The notes beneath the pieces were generated by a model, which saw nothing but the letters and a program-made list of their open reading frames with translations, was not told the origin of the DNA and did no database searches. A DNA stretch of 64,000 bases from the NCBI GenBank assembly GCA_047967505.1, contig CM106539.1. The stretch is one strand, 5' to 3'. The position numbers and the translations under genes are program-made. Positions 1-12,478 of the stretch are shown one piece after another (position 1 is the first letter of the stretch; every line of letters starts with the position of its first letter). The DNA is from Dipteris shenzhenensis. Lineage: Eukaryota > Polypodiophyta > Polypodiopsida > Gleicheniales.

Positions 1-823
1 TCTTCTCATTGAAGACCACATCATGGCTGCGTATGATCTTCTTTGCTTCTGGATCCCAGAGACGATAGCCCATCTCTCCACTTTCACCATAACCCAGAAA
101 GATGCATTTCCTAGACTTAGGATTTAGCTTCTTTCGAAGCTCTTTTGGCACATGTGCATATGCCTCACACCCAAATATATGCAAATGACAGTAAGAGAGC
201 TTCTTGCCACTCCATGCCTCTTCAAGAATACCACCATCCAAACTCTTACTAGGTGATCTATTGATCACATGCACTGCAGTCTTCATTGCCTCAGCCCAAA
301 ACCCACCAGAAAGGCTTGCATTGGAAAGCATGCATTGCAACCTTTCTTGAATGGTACGGTTCATCTTTTCTGCAACTGGATTTTGCTCTGGAGTATGAGG
401 GGATGTGAGCTCCCTCTTAATCCCACGTGTATCACAGAAATGCTGAAAGTCATGAGAGAGATACTCTCCACCATTGTCAGTCCGTAGGCATTTAAGCGTT
501 CTACTTGACTGATTCTCAACCAAGGCCAGCCATTTCTGAAATACCTGGAACACATCACTCTTCCGAGCTATAGCATAAGCCCACACTTTCCTAGTTGCAT
601 CATCAATGAATGTCACATAGTATTCAGCCCTGCCTAATGACCATGTAGGCATGGGGCCACATACGTTTGAATGCACCAAATCAAGCTTTTCAAACTCTTT
701 CTTTTCCCTTCTTTTATGGGCTGATTTAGTCTACTTCCCATAGAGACAATGCTCACAAAATTCAAAATCAGAGAAACTCAAATGCGGTACATAACCCAAA
801 CGGCATAAGAGTTTCATTCCATT
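1..823 (-). pseudogene. Element A integrase, partial (copia)
   Basis: Translating the minus strand gives a recognisable copia integrase core. One acidic residue lies in a FIDDATRKVWAY-type block, a TDNGGEY block follows, and the downstream AEAMKTAVHVINRSP and FGCEAYAHVP motifs mark the C-terminal part. At least one more in-frame TAG occurs (in a GK-stop-TKSAH context). The window starts inside the integrase-RT linker (HDVVFNE), so the reverse transcriptase lies beyond the left edge. Confidence 0.85.
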
Positions 824-2197
824 CTAGCTAATGTGCCCCAACCTGCAATGCCACAAAGAAGTGCTTGGCTGCTCGGTTATTGCAACAACATGATCAAATA
901 CCCCTGATACATGTAAGGGATACAAAGTCCCACACTTGGCACCCTTGGCCAAAAGCATAGAGCCCTTCTGAATTTTCCAACTCTGAAAGCCAAAAGTGGT
1001 GTGAAAACTAGCATCATCTAGCTGACCCACTAAAATAAGACTCTTGGTCAACTTAGGCACATGTCTCACATGTTTCCAAATAAATGCAAACCCATTTGCA
1101 AAAGAAAACTTTATGTCACCTGCTCCCACTATGTCACATGCATAGTCATTTCCAAGATGCACACAACCTGTCTTTCCATCGTCATAAGTGGAGAACCATT
1201 CCCTATGGGGAGTAACATGGAATGAAGCACCACAATCCAAAATCCAGTCCTGGGAATATGCATCATCTGAAGTGGTAAGCAACTCTGCAAATAAACTAGA
1301 CATAAAAAGAACGCCATTGTCACTATCATGTGTGACTGCATTGATCTCCTCAATCTTCACTTTTCCTTTGTCCTCCCTTGGACTCTCTTCCTTTTGATTC
1401 GCACCCCAATTTGCATTCTTTTTCTTATCCTTTTGCTCTCTTTTCAGCTTGTAGCAATCCTTTTTCATATGGCCCTTCTTGCCACAATGGTAACACTCAA
1501 TGTTCCGTGCCCTAGATTTGCTACGAGACTTCCCTCTTTCTTGGGACTTCCCCCTGAACTGTGATCTGCCCCTTTGCACATTTAAGGCTGCATCCTGCTT
1601 GTTGCCGTCCATAGACTTCCATCTAATCTCCTCAGCCAACAAGCTACCCACAACATCATCAAATTTCAGTACTTCACTAAGTGCAGAGTTACTGACAGCT
1701 GTACGGAAGGTATCCCATGAGGATGGCAATGAACATAAGAGAAATATTGCCTTAGCCTCCACATCAAAATTCATCTTCTGAGCCTAAAGCTGGCTGAAAA
1801 TAATATTGAATTCATTCAAGTGAGAAGCAATGGAGACCCCTTCCTTCATCTGCAGCTCAAACAACCTCTTCATGAGGTAAACTTTATTAGAGGCAGTTTC
1901 CTTCTCATAAGTGGCGCACAATTTCTTCCACAAATATTCCATAGTCTACTCATTTACTACTGTGAAATAAACTGACTCTGCAAGATGAAGTCTAATAGTA
2001 GACTTTGCTAATGCATCCAACTCATTCCAATCATCCTCAGACATATTTGCAGGCTTAGCTTCAATCCCTGCCAAGGGTTTAATCTGCTTCTTTTGAATAA
2101 GCACATCCCTTATTTGTTCTTTCCACAAAGAAAAGTTTGTCCCATCAAACTTTTTAATGCTGAAAAACTCCTTTTCAGACATGGAAGAGGATGCCAT
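824..2197 (-). pseudogene. Element A gag-protease region (copia)
   Basis: The gag start is taken at the ATG at 2197; the frame opens with a typical copia gag N-terminus (KFDGTNFSLWKEQ). It contains a CCHC zinc knuckle (CYHCGKKGHMKKDC) followed by the retropepsin site, here WILDCGAS where copia proteases normally read DSGAS; the catalytic Asp remains and the Ser is replaced by Cys. The frame then enters the GAG-pre-integrase stretch (LWHCRLGHIS). In-frame TAG codons near 1943 and 1782 break gag, and another at about 821 separates it from integrase. No frameshift is needed to follow the frame. Inactive; the family assignment is secure. Confidence 0.88.
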
Positions 2198-3635
2198 GAT
2201 GTAAATGAAACAAAATCCCAAATGCTAGTGCCTCAAGAGAGAATCACACCAAATACCAGGTGCACCCAAATGTGTATGCCACAATAGACTGAAATATCAC
2301 CAAAACTCAAACCTCAAAGCATCGGACTTATGTGCATATACTATGCATCCATATGAGCAAATCTGGCCCAAAAGAAAAAATGCCAACTGCAATGGCAATC
2401 CAAAATGCCAATAAGTGCCAAATGACTCAAGCATAAGCACCGTCCACTGGCCTATGCATCAATAATATTTCATCCAAGAGAGCATAGCACTATCAGTGCA
2501 TCACCTGCAATGTGTCAAAGCTGTCCCTCAGCATAAAATAGCATCCATGTGCAAAGTGTCCATAAAAATAGCATCCCACAAGGCGATTTGGGCCTATCAA
2601 CGCATCCAATAAGGACCGCAATGCATCCAAATGGCCTACAAATCATCCACTGCAACCAAATGCATACCACGAATGAGCGCACACTGCTCAAACTGCAACC
2701 AGAGTGATCTGCATAAGGTATGCTTAGGAAATCATGGTCCCACGATAATGACCACTACTAAAAATAGAACCTGAGATGCCTCAAAACATGGGTGCCATTG
2801 CATAATCGGACTCAGCAAGAAAATCTACAAATATCTCTTTTCTGCCAGAACTCCAAAATCCCAATCGATGAGTGAGAAATGGGAGTCAACACTTATCCAC
2901 TGCCATGTGGCATAAATCTAAGGTTTCAAAACCTTAGAATGAAAAATGCATAACAGAGAGACGAAATCAAATACATAGAGATCTATAACTCTGAAAATCC
3001 TCCACGGAATCATGCAAGAACTGACAGGTAGGGGTTTCTGGGCGTCCGGAACGCAATGGGACAGACGATTTTGGAAACCGTGGTCTCGATCACTGGGTCC
3101 AACACACGGACTGAAAAACGTTTTTGGAAACAGAGTTGTTTGTAAGCTCCACCGGAGTGTGAATGATGAGCAACATAGAAGTTTTAGGACCTCTTGAGTC
3201 CACCGGAACTGACAGATCTGCAAATGGTTGCTCCAAACTTGAGTTCCAACACTCGGGCAAAAAACGCAGAAACTGACACAGTGAGTCGGAAATCCAATGA
3301 AATGATCCCAGATTCAAGAATGAAGGTGTTTCCAAGCTCCTGAAGTGAAGTGGACACCAAAAGCAAGCAATAGTTGCCTCTATAAGTCAATACAGAGTCT
3401 CTGTCATCGAACGGAACAGGGAAAAGCTCAAAAAATGACTTTTTCTTTGAAAACTCTTAACAGGCTCTCAAAACCACTTTGCAAAGCCAAAGTGACTTTT
3501 CCAAAGGTTCCTCCAAGGTCTCTGCACACTCAGATGCAAGTAAAGTCGCCTACAAAGCTTCCCACAGAGTTTCTCCTTCCTCCCACAGAGCTGCTGAGCT
3601 TCAAGCATTCATGCACGCTCAGCTAGATCACCCAA

Positions 3636-3647
3636 GCTCTGATACCA
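3636..3647 (-). other. Primer-binding site, element A
   Basis: The minus strand reads TGGTATCAGAGC, the standard plant copia PBS complementary to the 3' end of initiator tRNA-Met. It lies two bases inside the LTR. Confidence 0.85.
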
Positions 3648-3649
3648 GT

Positions 3650-3820
3650 TGAGAGTGCTCTCAACGGAAGCAAGAACGGAAGAAGGAGAGAGAGAGACAG
3701 AGAGCCACACAAGTTTGGTGGGTGCAAAAACCACCCTAATCTTCTTTTTCATTCATTTATATATGTGTTTGAGTATTGTACATAACCGGGGTTAAGGCAC
3801 AGTGACCTTTAACCCCCACA
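3650..3820 (-). repeat. LTR of element A (171 bp)
   Basis: On the minus strand it begins TGTGGGGGTT and ends ACTCTCA, so it has TG...CA ends. An AT-rich ATATATAAAT lies inside as a possible TATA box. The 3' end abuts the primer-binding site after two bases. The last ~65 bp match 44307-44375 closely, which supports the LTR call. Confidence 0.8.
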
Positions 3821-4140
3821 CTAACAATTTTATTCCATGAGGTAGATGCACAAAGCACATCAAGAAAACAAGTAAAAGGTTCAAATGCAACTGAGGCCAC
3901 ATTACGTTGAAATAGTATGTAAAAGGAGGGTTCTCCAACCTCATCACTGAATATGTCAAGAAACGACATGGAAAGAGTTGCTTTGGAGGAATCAATAGAG
4001 GAAAATGTTTGCATGTGCAAATTTTGAGTGCTCTCTCTGTAGTAGAAGAAGCTGTTGAACAAATCAAGATATTTGCATCCTCAACTTATTGCATGTGCAA
4101 CAAGTTGGGGGTGCACAGAACTTGTTGAACAAATCAATAT

Positions 4141-4575
4141 ATTTTATAAATTATTAATTATAATTTAGGGTTTAGGATTTAGGATCTACACTTTAGGGTC
4201 TAGTCTAGGGCCTACAATCTAGGTTCTAGGGTCTAGGATCTAGGTTTTAGGGTCTAGTCTAGGCTGTACAAGCAAGGGTCTAGGATTTAGGGTTTAGGGA
4301 TTATAGGTTAGTGTGTAAGGTTAAGATTTTAGAGTCTAGAATCTAGAGTCTACGGTCTAGGGCTTATGGTGTATGGTCTAGGGTCTAAGGTCTAGGATCT
4401 AGGGTTTAGGGTCTAGGGTTTAGGGTTTAGGATTTAGGGTTTAAGGTTTAAGGTCTAGGATGTAAGATCTCAAATTTAGGATTTACAATTTGAGGTTTAC
4501 CATCTAGGATTTGGATCTAGGGTTTAAGATCTAGGGTGTAGGGTCTACATTTAGGATTTAGGGTTTGGGAATGTT
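4141..4575 (+). repeat. Interstitial telomere-like tract (degenerate TTTAGGG)
   Basis: About 430 bp is built almost entirely of GGGTTTA, GGTCTAG and GGATTTA heptamer variants; the purest part is near 4400-4445, where TTTAGGG units run together. The G-rich strand is the plus strand throughout. This is the plant telomere repeat in degenerate form at an internal site. Nothing codes here. Confidence 0.75.
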
Positions 4576-4734
4576 TTCTTTGCTCAATTTGATATAAAAA
4601 TTAAGCATTTCTAATGTTAATGATTCAAAGTATGAGATTTGTTGGGCCTTTTTGAGAGTTGCTAATCTATTTTTCCTAAAATAGGATTCACTCTAACGTA
4701 AGTTAAAATTATGGTTCCTAGGGGGGCCACTATG

Positions 4735-4957
4735 TAAAAACCCCATATAGCACGTGTGATCAAGGGGTATTTTTTAAAACCCCTACTTACGGATTTTAAT
4801 AAACTATATACACCCCCTCATTAAATTTTGAGATGATTAAAGTATCCCTTATGTAGGAAATTTTTCACTTTTGGAATTGAAAAACCCCTAATTTTATGTA
4901 ACTCCATAAAAATATAAAACCCCTTCTATTGATCGCACGTGTTATCTTACATATTTC
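4735..4957. mobile_element. Possible MITE or fold-back element
   Basis: Imperfect inverted repeats flank about 220 bp of AT-rich sequence. The left arm reads AGCACGTGTGATCAAGGGG; the right arm is the near complement around 4925-4950 (CCCCTTCTATTGATCGCACG). Both arms are followed inward by T/A runs and CCCC blocks. No protein is encoded. The size and terminal inverted repeats fit a MITE, but I could not settle a target-site duplication. Confidence 0.35.
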
Positions 4958-5494
4958 TTATTAGCACCCAGGGTTATGGTGTCATGCAATTCTTTGAAAA
5001 CATAAACGTTCCTATTTGTACATAATAGTTCCAAATCTCAAGTGTAATTGTCGTAGTAGATCCTATTTGAGGAAGTTGTGAAATCTTATGAAAGGATAGC
5101 TTTGTAACTTATTGATACACACTATTAACATGATGAAAGTCCAAGAACAACTTTTTGTAACTTGATGATGCACACTATCAACATGACGGAGTATCTATGT
5201 GCATGTATTGAGCAATTTATGATTGAAACTCACAAACTTGTAATGTTACCAGGAATGTGAGAAATCATGGAGTCTCTTGGACATATATCATGCTAATTGT
5301 TCTAAGAGAAGGCAGGAGCTAGCTTTGAGACTACATTCATTTAAAGAAGCATGAATTTTCCATCTTCACACTAACATTATTGGTAATGATCCTAATTTAG
5401 GATGAGAATGGGCAAGGATCATGAACTATAAGGAGAAAAAAGGTGCATGGAGTGAGAATAGAATTGGGCATAAATTGTGTAGTGCTCTAATATG

Positions 5495-5640
5495 ATTTGA
5501 CAATGTACTTAGGGATTGTTATGAACTAGTTGGCTACGCTTCCCAATTACTAGCCCTACCAGTGGATTTGACTATGTACTTAGGGATTGTTATGAGCGAG
5601 TTGGAAACACTTCGTAGCCCTACCAAGTGATCTAGTTGTC
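5495..5640 (+). repeat. Two-copy 72-bp tandem duplication
   Basis: The block starting TTTGACAATGTACTTAGGG at 5495 recurs at 5567 with scattered substitutions. A weaker third piece (AGCCCTACCAAGT) follows. Confidence 0.7.
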
Positions 5641-6203
5641 TACTCTTCACAATCACTAGCCCTACCAAGTCCCACATTATCAACAATATTTGCTCCCCTC
5701 TTACATCTCCCAAGTGGACCAAGGCAAATAAAAGTAAGGACTCTGAGAGAGAAAGTACCACTAACAAACATCTTGTTTTATACATAATGTTCTCATGCTT
5801 ACACAACTTCAAGGATCAAGAAAAGACTTGGTCTAACAATCCCAAACATACATTATTTATATTCTTAGTTTATTGGCAAATGTACTATAACTATGTTTTT
5901 GACATTTTGCACATGTGGTTGCACATTTTCACCTTTGCAAATTTTAGTTGGATTATCCATGTCACTCCATACACTTTGTATCATCCAAAATAAGGATTCA
6001 CTTTCCAAATCTATATTGATGTGAAATACTCCTCTCTCGAGCCTTTATATGTTTCAATGGCTCAATCCTTTGAATTTTTCCTAGTAAAAGGAAGTCTCCT
6101 AAATTGTCACATTGTAAGGAACTATTACATTGCCTATATAAAATACCACCTACTTCTAAGTTAAAAACGTGCACAAATTTATGTTCTACAACTTTTTTTA
6201 CTC

Positions 6204-6250
6204 GTTCTATAGACTTGAGGAGTCACTTGTTCTATAGACTTGAGGAGTCA
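6204..6250 (+). repeat. Two-copy 25-bp tandem duplication
   Basis: GTTCTATAGACTTGAGGAG at 6204 is repeated directly at 6229. Confidence 0.75.
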
Positions 6251-8239
6251 ATGCTTTTTAAAACATTGTTTTGCAACCCCATCGTAGACATGCTAGTAAA
6301 CATTGTTTTTATGAGCAATTATCTTGGTAAATTACTCTTCAAGCCCTTGCAAATCCTCTATAGATAAGGTATTTTTACAATTGCTGAATTTTTTCACATT
6401 TCATATCCAAATTCAAGATATATCAATTTGTTAGTGATGTTTATTTAAATCTAAAAGATAATATCATTATTTTTTTAGACAACAAATTTCCCTCTTACTA
6501 TTCTAAATGTGCATCCAGTGACTAGCAAATACATCTACTGTTAAGAAGTTGTCTACAAAGTGTGTTCCTAATCTTATTGTCATCCATCCTCATGTTTTAC
6601 ACATGCCAATTGATTAATAGATTGTTGTGTTCGTTGTTCAACTACAATATCCAATTTTAATATTATTTGTTGCATCTACCCTATCCTTGTAGTTATGTAT
6701 AAGGAAATGGACATGCGCTCTTAATGTGTTCCCCCCCCTCTATCAATTCTAAAGGGAACTTAGCCCCAAAAAGCAATGGTTTGAGTTTCATATCTTCCTC
6801 ATGTGATATTGTAAAATCGTTCATGAGCCCAACAGCAAAAGTGCTTACCAAAAGCAATTGCAACTTTAAACATGGAGTTGCTCCAATTTTATACCCTTAC
6901 AATTAAAGCAATTAGAAGTTCCCAAAATCACATGGACCATTGTCAATCCTCTTACAATAGCTTTAAATAGTATCAAAATCACATGATTGTGTCAAAATTC
7001 CCCAAAAGTGTGAAAAATACATTACATGGTTAGACATTTACAAATTAATTTTACAAACAAGTTGAAAGGAGGGCATAATCAAATGATAGAATGGTCATGA
7101 AACGTTGGACGTGGGACCTTGGAGAAATGGGAAAATAAAGTAATTCTATGAATAAGTTTTAGAATTAGTGCCTAGGTGCTTTTGATGTTTTCCATACCAT
7201 GGATAGAGATATCTTTTGGAAAGGGAAGAGGGGAGGTGTCTATGAAGAATGGGATATGCCTTTTGTTAAGTGTTCACAAGAAGAGCTACCTTTTTGGAAA
7301 GAGATGCCTTGGACCCACCTTGGGCTAATTGGAGACTTGGAGATGCTTTGCCTTTCTTTAGCTTTCTTTTCTACGTTAAGTTGAATAGGTGTGTGGTCTT
7401 TTACAATTGAGTTTTAGTTGCATGCCACTACAAAGATAACATATATTCTTAAGAATGGTGATAGAAGAGTTCAATGGTGACTTAAACCCCCATCTATGAA
7501 AGAGTAAGCAAGGTCATCCATTAAAAGTACTACTATATATCATTCATCAGCCTCAAGGTTAATACAAATCATCCCTGACAAATTATGATGTAAACGTTGA
7601 GTATATATTCATAACCTCACATATTAGTACACATTATCACTCTTTTGACTTAGTCAATGGCCATAATCACAATTCTTCTTCTATAGATTACCATCAATAC
7701 AAAGTATGACTTCATGTATGTGTATTGTGATAATAGTTCCATGTGCAAAACAGGGCCAAATGTGAAAATGGACAATTCACCCAAGTTATTGCAACTGCTA
7801 TTACCGTTCAATCCATTGGCATGAAGCAACTTCTTAGATGGTTCTAATATTCTACTTTGAATGTTGGCCCCAAAACAAGGTGCCACTACAATCTTCCCTA
7901 GTTATATCAAACTCTCTTCGACATAACCATAATGCATTTCCCATCATTTCAACCATGATGTAAAGGTCCAAGTTGATTGAGATTTAATCTCAATCATCTG
8001 ATTGAGCCTTTTGTTGAAACGACATATTTCCTTCAAACCACCCACTAGGGCCATTTTAAAAAATGATATATTTTCTCGCATAGACTAATGTGATGCCAAT
8101 AATAAATCTGCAAAGGTCATGCTGAAAATTTACCAATCTTGCTTTGGTAACGTCACGCAGTGGAATGTGCCACCATTGAGACGGTTGAGTCCAAAATCCA
8201 CTCGAAAAACATCTTGAGACCTCATGGCATCTCCCCATG

Positions 8240-8270
8240 GAGAGAGAGAGAGAGACACACACACACACAC
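8240..8270 (+). repeat. Compound microsatellite (GA)n(CA)n
   Basis: A run of GA dinucleotides passes straight into a run of CA dinucleotides. Confidence 0.9.
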
Positions 8271-9460
8271 CGCTTTCTACCCCTTATAAGCCTTGGTTAA
8301 GCATGGAGGAGGGTTTGGGTAAAGAGACACCTAGCTTAGCATCCAACTTCAAGTTGTTAAATTTTCAAATTGACTCATTAACGACTCGATCAAAATTTTC
8401 AACTTTTTAATTATGTTGCTAGTCAGTTTTCGGTTGGAATTTCAAATTTGCCGGTTCGATTGCCATTCAAACAAAAATTGGCTCGCATGTTTGTCTATTT
8501 ATTCTTTATATTAAAAAAACTTGGCTAGCTGAGCGTATTTTTCTCCTAGAATACCATCGAATGATGGGCTACTTTGCGATTCAAGAAAACCCGCGGTTTA
8601 ATATCAAGTGAATGGTAAATTTTGGAAATCAACCTTTGAATTTGAAAATAGAAGGCTTTAGAACCTACGAATTTCAAGGCATTTTAGTTATTTTTTTCCT
8701 TAAAACTTGCAAAATTTCAATCGAAACCTTTAAATTTTACAACTTTATGATTTTGTAATCCTTAAGAAAAATGTTTTTGGGAACATTGGAGTGGTCTCTC
8801 ACCTTGCGCACAAGTAGCACTTTTAGCAAGGTTGAGGTAGGGAAAGCAACGGATGTTTGTGAGAGGCGATCGGATGCATGTCGGATGTAAACGGATTACA
8901 CAGGCAAGGGTCGGGTGGTATCCAATAGAAACGAAGAAGGCTGCTTCTCCGATTTCAACCGCAACATGTGCCCGTAATTCCGACAAGGTATGACAAAAAC
9001 CTCAACTTGTCATGTGGCCTCTAATTCTGATCAAATCCTCGACGGAATGGGATGGGAACCAAACACATGCCGCATCTATTTGTACGTTTTACGATGTGTG
9101 CACCAGAAAACTCATGTAAAAAGATTTCCTCCGACGTGAACTAACCAGACCCAGGCATGCGGGGGTCACATTTCTGAGGTGGCATGTTACCGTACAGTGT
9201 ACCGTACACGCGCAAATTTCGGAGGTGGCAAGAACACACCTCTTCGAAATTCGGATGCATCTCTTCTCTTGAGAAGAGAAAGAAGCACCACCTCAATTAC
9301 GCCATTTCTCAGCATCAGTTTCTTCAACACACATTTTTGCCATCTCTTTCGCTTACCGTTACCACGTGAACGATCAAATCACTTGAACCAAACTACCAGC
9401 ACCTCTCCTTCCTTCCACATTGTTTGGGAGGATTTCTTTGATTTGCGCCCTGCATCCTCA

Positions 9461-12400
9461 ATGGCAAGCACTAGCGTCTTTGCTGAGATATTCGATGGCG
9501 ATACCTGTAAATGCTACATTGACGGACAATGGAAGAAATCCACCTCCGGCCAATCAATGCCCGTTGTCAATCCCACGACCCGGAAACCTCAATACAAAGT
9601 TTCAGGTTTGATGGCTCGTTGCCTCATGAATAATAATATATTGCACCTCGAATTCAAGAAATCCCGGCTTGCGCTATGCTCAGGAGAAAATGTAACGATC
9701 GAATCGTTGATGAAGCGTCGTAACAATGAATTAGCGAGTCTGTGTTCTGAAGGGAGAAATCGATACTCTGTTTGATGGAGCCATTCTGTCCTCTACAGCT
9801 TGTACCAAAGAAGAAATTGACCGTATGTTCGAAGGAGCGAAGGCAGCGCAAAAGGCTTGGGCGAGGGTTCCTCTGTGGAAAAGAGCAGAAGCTCTCCACA
9901 GATTCGCAGAGATATTGCGACAGAACAAAGCTCCCATAGCAGAGTGTTTGGTCAAAGAAGTTGCTAAGCCTGCGAAGGACTCATTAACAGAGGTGGTTGA
10001 ATCGTTCAATTTCTGTTTCTGCTTTGCTACAGAGCTTACATTCTCCCTAGACTATCAAGCAATGAATAAATGTCTATAGATATTTCCTTGGATCACAATA
10101 TAGTCATGCTTGGATTCATCGACCGTAAACTTCATGGTGATTTACTTTATGTCGCAGGTTGTAAGATCCGCAGATCTGATAGATTATTGCGCCGAGGAAG
10201 GCATTCGTATCCTCTCCGAAGGGAAATTTCTAGTTTCTGATAGTTTCCCCGGAAACGACAGGAACAAACTGTGCCTAGCGTCCAGGGTACGCAACCATCT
10301 CAGGAAAGCTTGCCATTTCGTCCATCTCATATTTGCTCATACTATTACGACAATCTAACTCCTTCATTTCAGATACCTTTGGGTGTCGTCCTTGCCATCC
10401 CACCCTTCAATTATCCAGTAAATCTTGCAGTCTCAAAAATAGCTCCTGCCCTTATAGCAGGCAATGCTGTCGTCTTGAAGCCTCCCACGCAGGTAATTCG
10501 CCTTATGTTTGATTTGTACATATATCTATTATTTATGCAATGTTTGTAATCGCCTAGTGAACGGATGTCTATTATATCAGGGCGCAGTGGCTGCCCTGCA
10601 TATGGTGCATTGCTTTCATCTGGCTGGATTTCCTAAAGGATTGCTGAGTGCCATCACAGTAAAAGTTTCGGAACTTGGAGACTATCTGACCAGTCATCCA
10701 GCCGTCCACTGTATAAGGTATTTGGAATTCTGTTGAACCTGAATGTGACCACATATACCTTAACATCAGCACACTGTATGTCTAAAACCAACACATATAC
10801 CTTAACATCAACACATTGTATGTCAAAAATCATTTCAAAATCACAGTTCGCGTTTGTGAATTACGAGACAGAAACCACACTTTGATGAAAGATCATAATT
10901 TATGGTTTGATTATAGAAAGCTATTTGCAACTCGTCCCTGACAATCGGATCTTATAATGCCAGCTTTACAGGTGGAGACACAGGAATCGCGATCTCAAAG
11001 AAGGCCGGAATGGTTCCATTGCAAATGGAATTAGGTGGGAAAGATGCCTGCATAGTTCTGGAGGATGCAGATCTTGATCTTGCCGCAGCGAACATTCTCA
11101 AAGGAGGCTTCTCATTCAGGTGTAATGGAAGATCCTTTTAAACTTGTACCACTTGCGATTACTTAGGGCCCAAGGGCTAACACACAACTCTGCAGTGGTC
11201 AGAGATGCACGGCTGTGAAGATCGTTCTTGCTATGGAGTCTATCGCTGACAGACTTGTGGAGAAGGTGAATGCAAAGCTAAGTAAGCTTACAGTGGGTAC
11301 TCCTGAGGCAGACTCAGACATTACTCCTGTTGTGAGCGAAACCTCGGCAAACTTCATTGAAGGTCTAGTTCTAGATGCCAAACAGAAAGGGGCGAAGCTA
11401 TGGCAGGTAAACCGTCTCTGGCCATCTGTGTGAAGCATTTGAGTGATAATACAGTGCAAATAGTACGCCCATTACCTGTTTTGCATAATTCGGGTCCAGA
11501 TCTGTGACAATTTCGGATGCCAAGCCAATATCACATGCTTATTGACACAATATAAAATGGCTTGGAGTTGACAGTGATGGGAGAGCAGAATCTTCACCAG
11601 ATCAAATCTCAGGCTCATTTTAAGTGGACTAGTTGTCACATTTCGAGGAGGTTTCAGATAATATGAGCTTTCATCTTGCAGGATTACAAAAGGGATGGCA
11701 ACCTTATATGGCCCCTTCTGATCGATAATGTTCGAACTGATATGCGCATTGCTTGGGAAGAGCCCTTTGGTCCTGTAATACCTGTCATTCGCATAAAAAC
11801 GATCGAGGAAGGCGTAAAGCATTGCAATTCCAGCAGATACGCTTTGCAGGTTTGAATCATCACATTACGAGTCCTACATCTCTGCAAAGCTTGCATCCCT
11901 AATTCTCTATCTCTGCAACATTTTGTGCATAAAATAGATGCTGCTGAAGCTTGCAGTACCTATTCCTTTCTCTCTGGAATATCTTATGTGATGAGTGAAA
12001 AATAGATGCTGCTGAAGCTTGCATCACTATTCATCCACGCTGCAACATTTTCTCTAATGAACGAAAATTTTCAGATAGATCTGCTAACATGATCATGATG
12101 CGTTGTCCCTGCCACTCTTGCAGGGGTGTGTGTTCACCAACAATATCAACAAGGCTATGATTATTAGTGATGCCATGGAGACAGGTACAGTTCAGATCAA
12201 TTCTGCTCCAGCTCGTGGGCCTGATCACTTCCCCTTCCAAGTGAGTTTCTATTGCCTTTAGTTCATCTTCATACTCTAGAGTCTATAAAGAGGCAAATGA
12301 AGGGCAACTAGCATTTCCTCAAAATTGCCCCAAAGTTTCTAAGGAGTTTGAATAATACTTGCAGGGGTTGAGAGACAGTGGAATCGGCTCTCAAGGTATC

Positions 12401-12478
12401 ACTAATAGCGTACAGATGATGACAAAGGTTAAAAGCACAGTGATAAACTTGCCCGTACCTTCTTATACCATGGGCTAA
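9461..12478 (+). CDS. GAPN: Non-phosphorylating NADP-dependent glyceraldehyde-3-phosphate dehydrogenase (ALDH11 family)
   Basis: Cytosolic enzyme that oxidises glyceraldehyde-3-phosphate to 3-phosphoglycerate with NADP+, bypassing two glycolytic steps and yielding NADPH. Ten exons join in frame with GT-AG introns: 9461-9605, 9799-9992, 10158-10286, 10373-10492, 10581-10717, 10964-11119, 11196-11406, 11682-11849, 12124-12240 and 12365-12478. They give 496 residues, the same length as I recall for Arabidopsis ALDH11A3, and the sequence aligns with it throughout. Key ALDH residues are present: Asn169 (PPFNYPVN), general base Glu264 (MELGGKD) and nucleophile Cys298 (GQRCTA). The ATG at 9461 matches the family's N-terminus (MAS-FAEI-DGD); the upstream open frame has no in-frame ATG. 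No transit peptide is seen. Splice sites were read by eye. The gene looks fully functional. Confidence 0.95.
10751..10832 (+). repeat. 42-bp tandem duplication in GAPN intron 5
   Basis: ACATATACCTTAACATCAGC at 10751 is repeated at 10793 with few changes. It lies wholly in the intron between 10718 and 10963. Confidence 0.75.
11932..12026 (+). repeat. Repeated segment in GAPN intron 8
   Basis: AAATAGATGCTGCTGAAGC occurs at about 11932 and again at about 12000, each followed by GCTTGCA and a CTATTC stretch, so a ~68-bp unit has duplicated inside the intron. Confidence 0.65.

Larger units (their letters stand above)
1..3820 (-). mobile_element. Ty1/copia element A, 5' half, runs off the left edge
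   Basis: Read on the minus strand from 3820 downward, this shows LTR, primer-binding site, a long leader (about 2198-3635, no coding content seen), gag with a zinc knuckle, protease, and integrase cut by the window edge. The order gag-PR-IN, with RT expected after IN, defines Ty1/copia. The pol frame carries several in-frame TAG stops, so it is inactive. The remnant LTR at 44307-44375 matches this LTR, so the RT-RNase H fragment there is the same or a sister family. No second LTR or target-site duplication can be checked because the 3' half lies outside the window. Confidence 0.9.
4958..9460. other. Non-coding, AT-rich stretch upstream of GAPN
   Basis: I see no supportable gene. The open frames are short and without recognisable motifs. 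The region holds two local tandem duplications (5495-5640 and 6204-6250), a GA/CA microsatellite near 8240, and the GAPN promoter and 5' leader, roughly 9000-9460. Confidence 0.6.

Noticed and set aside
3700-4070. Two overlapping minus-strand frames of about 100 codons.
   Set aside because: Part overlaps the element A LTR; no motifs, and the two frames shadow each other.
9179-9460. A possible 94-residue N-terminal extension of GAPN resembling a plastid transit peptide.
   Set aside because: The frame is open upstream but contains no ATG before 9461, and the family enzyme is cytosolic with the same start context.
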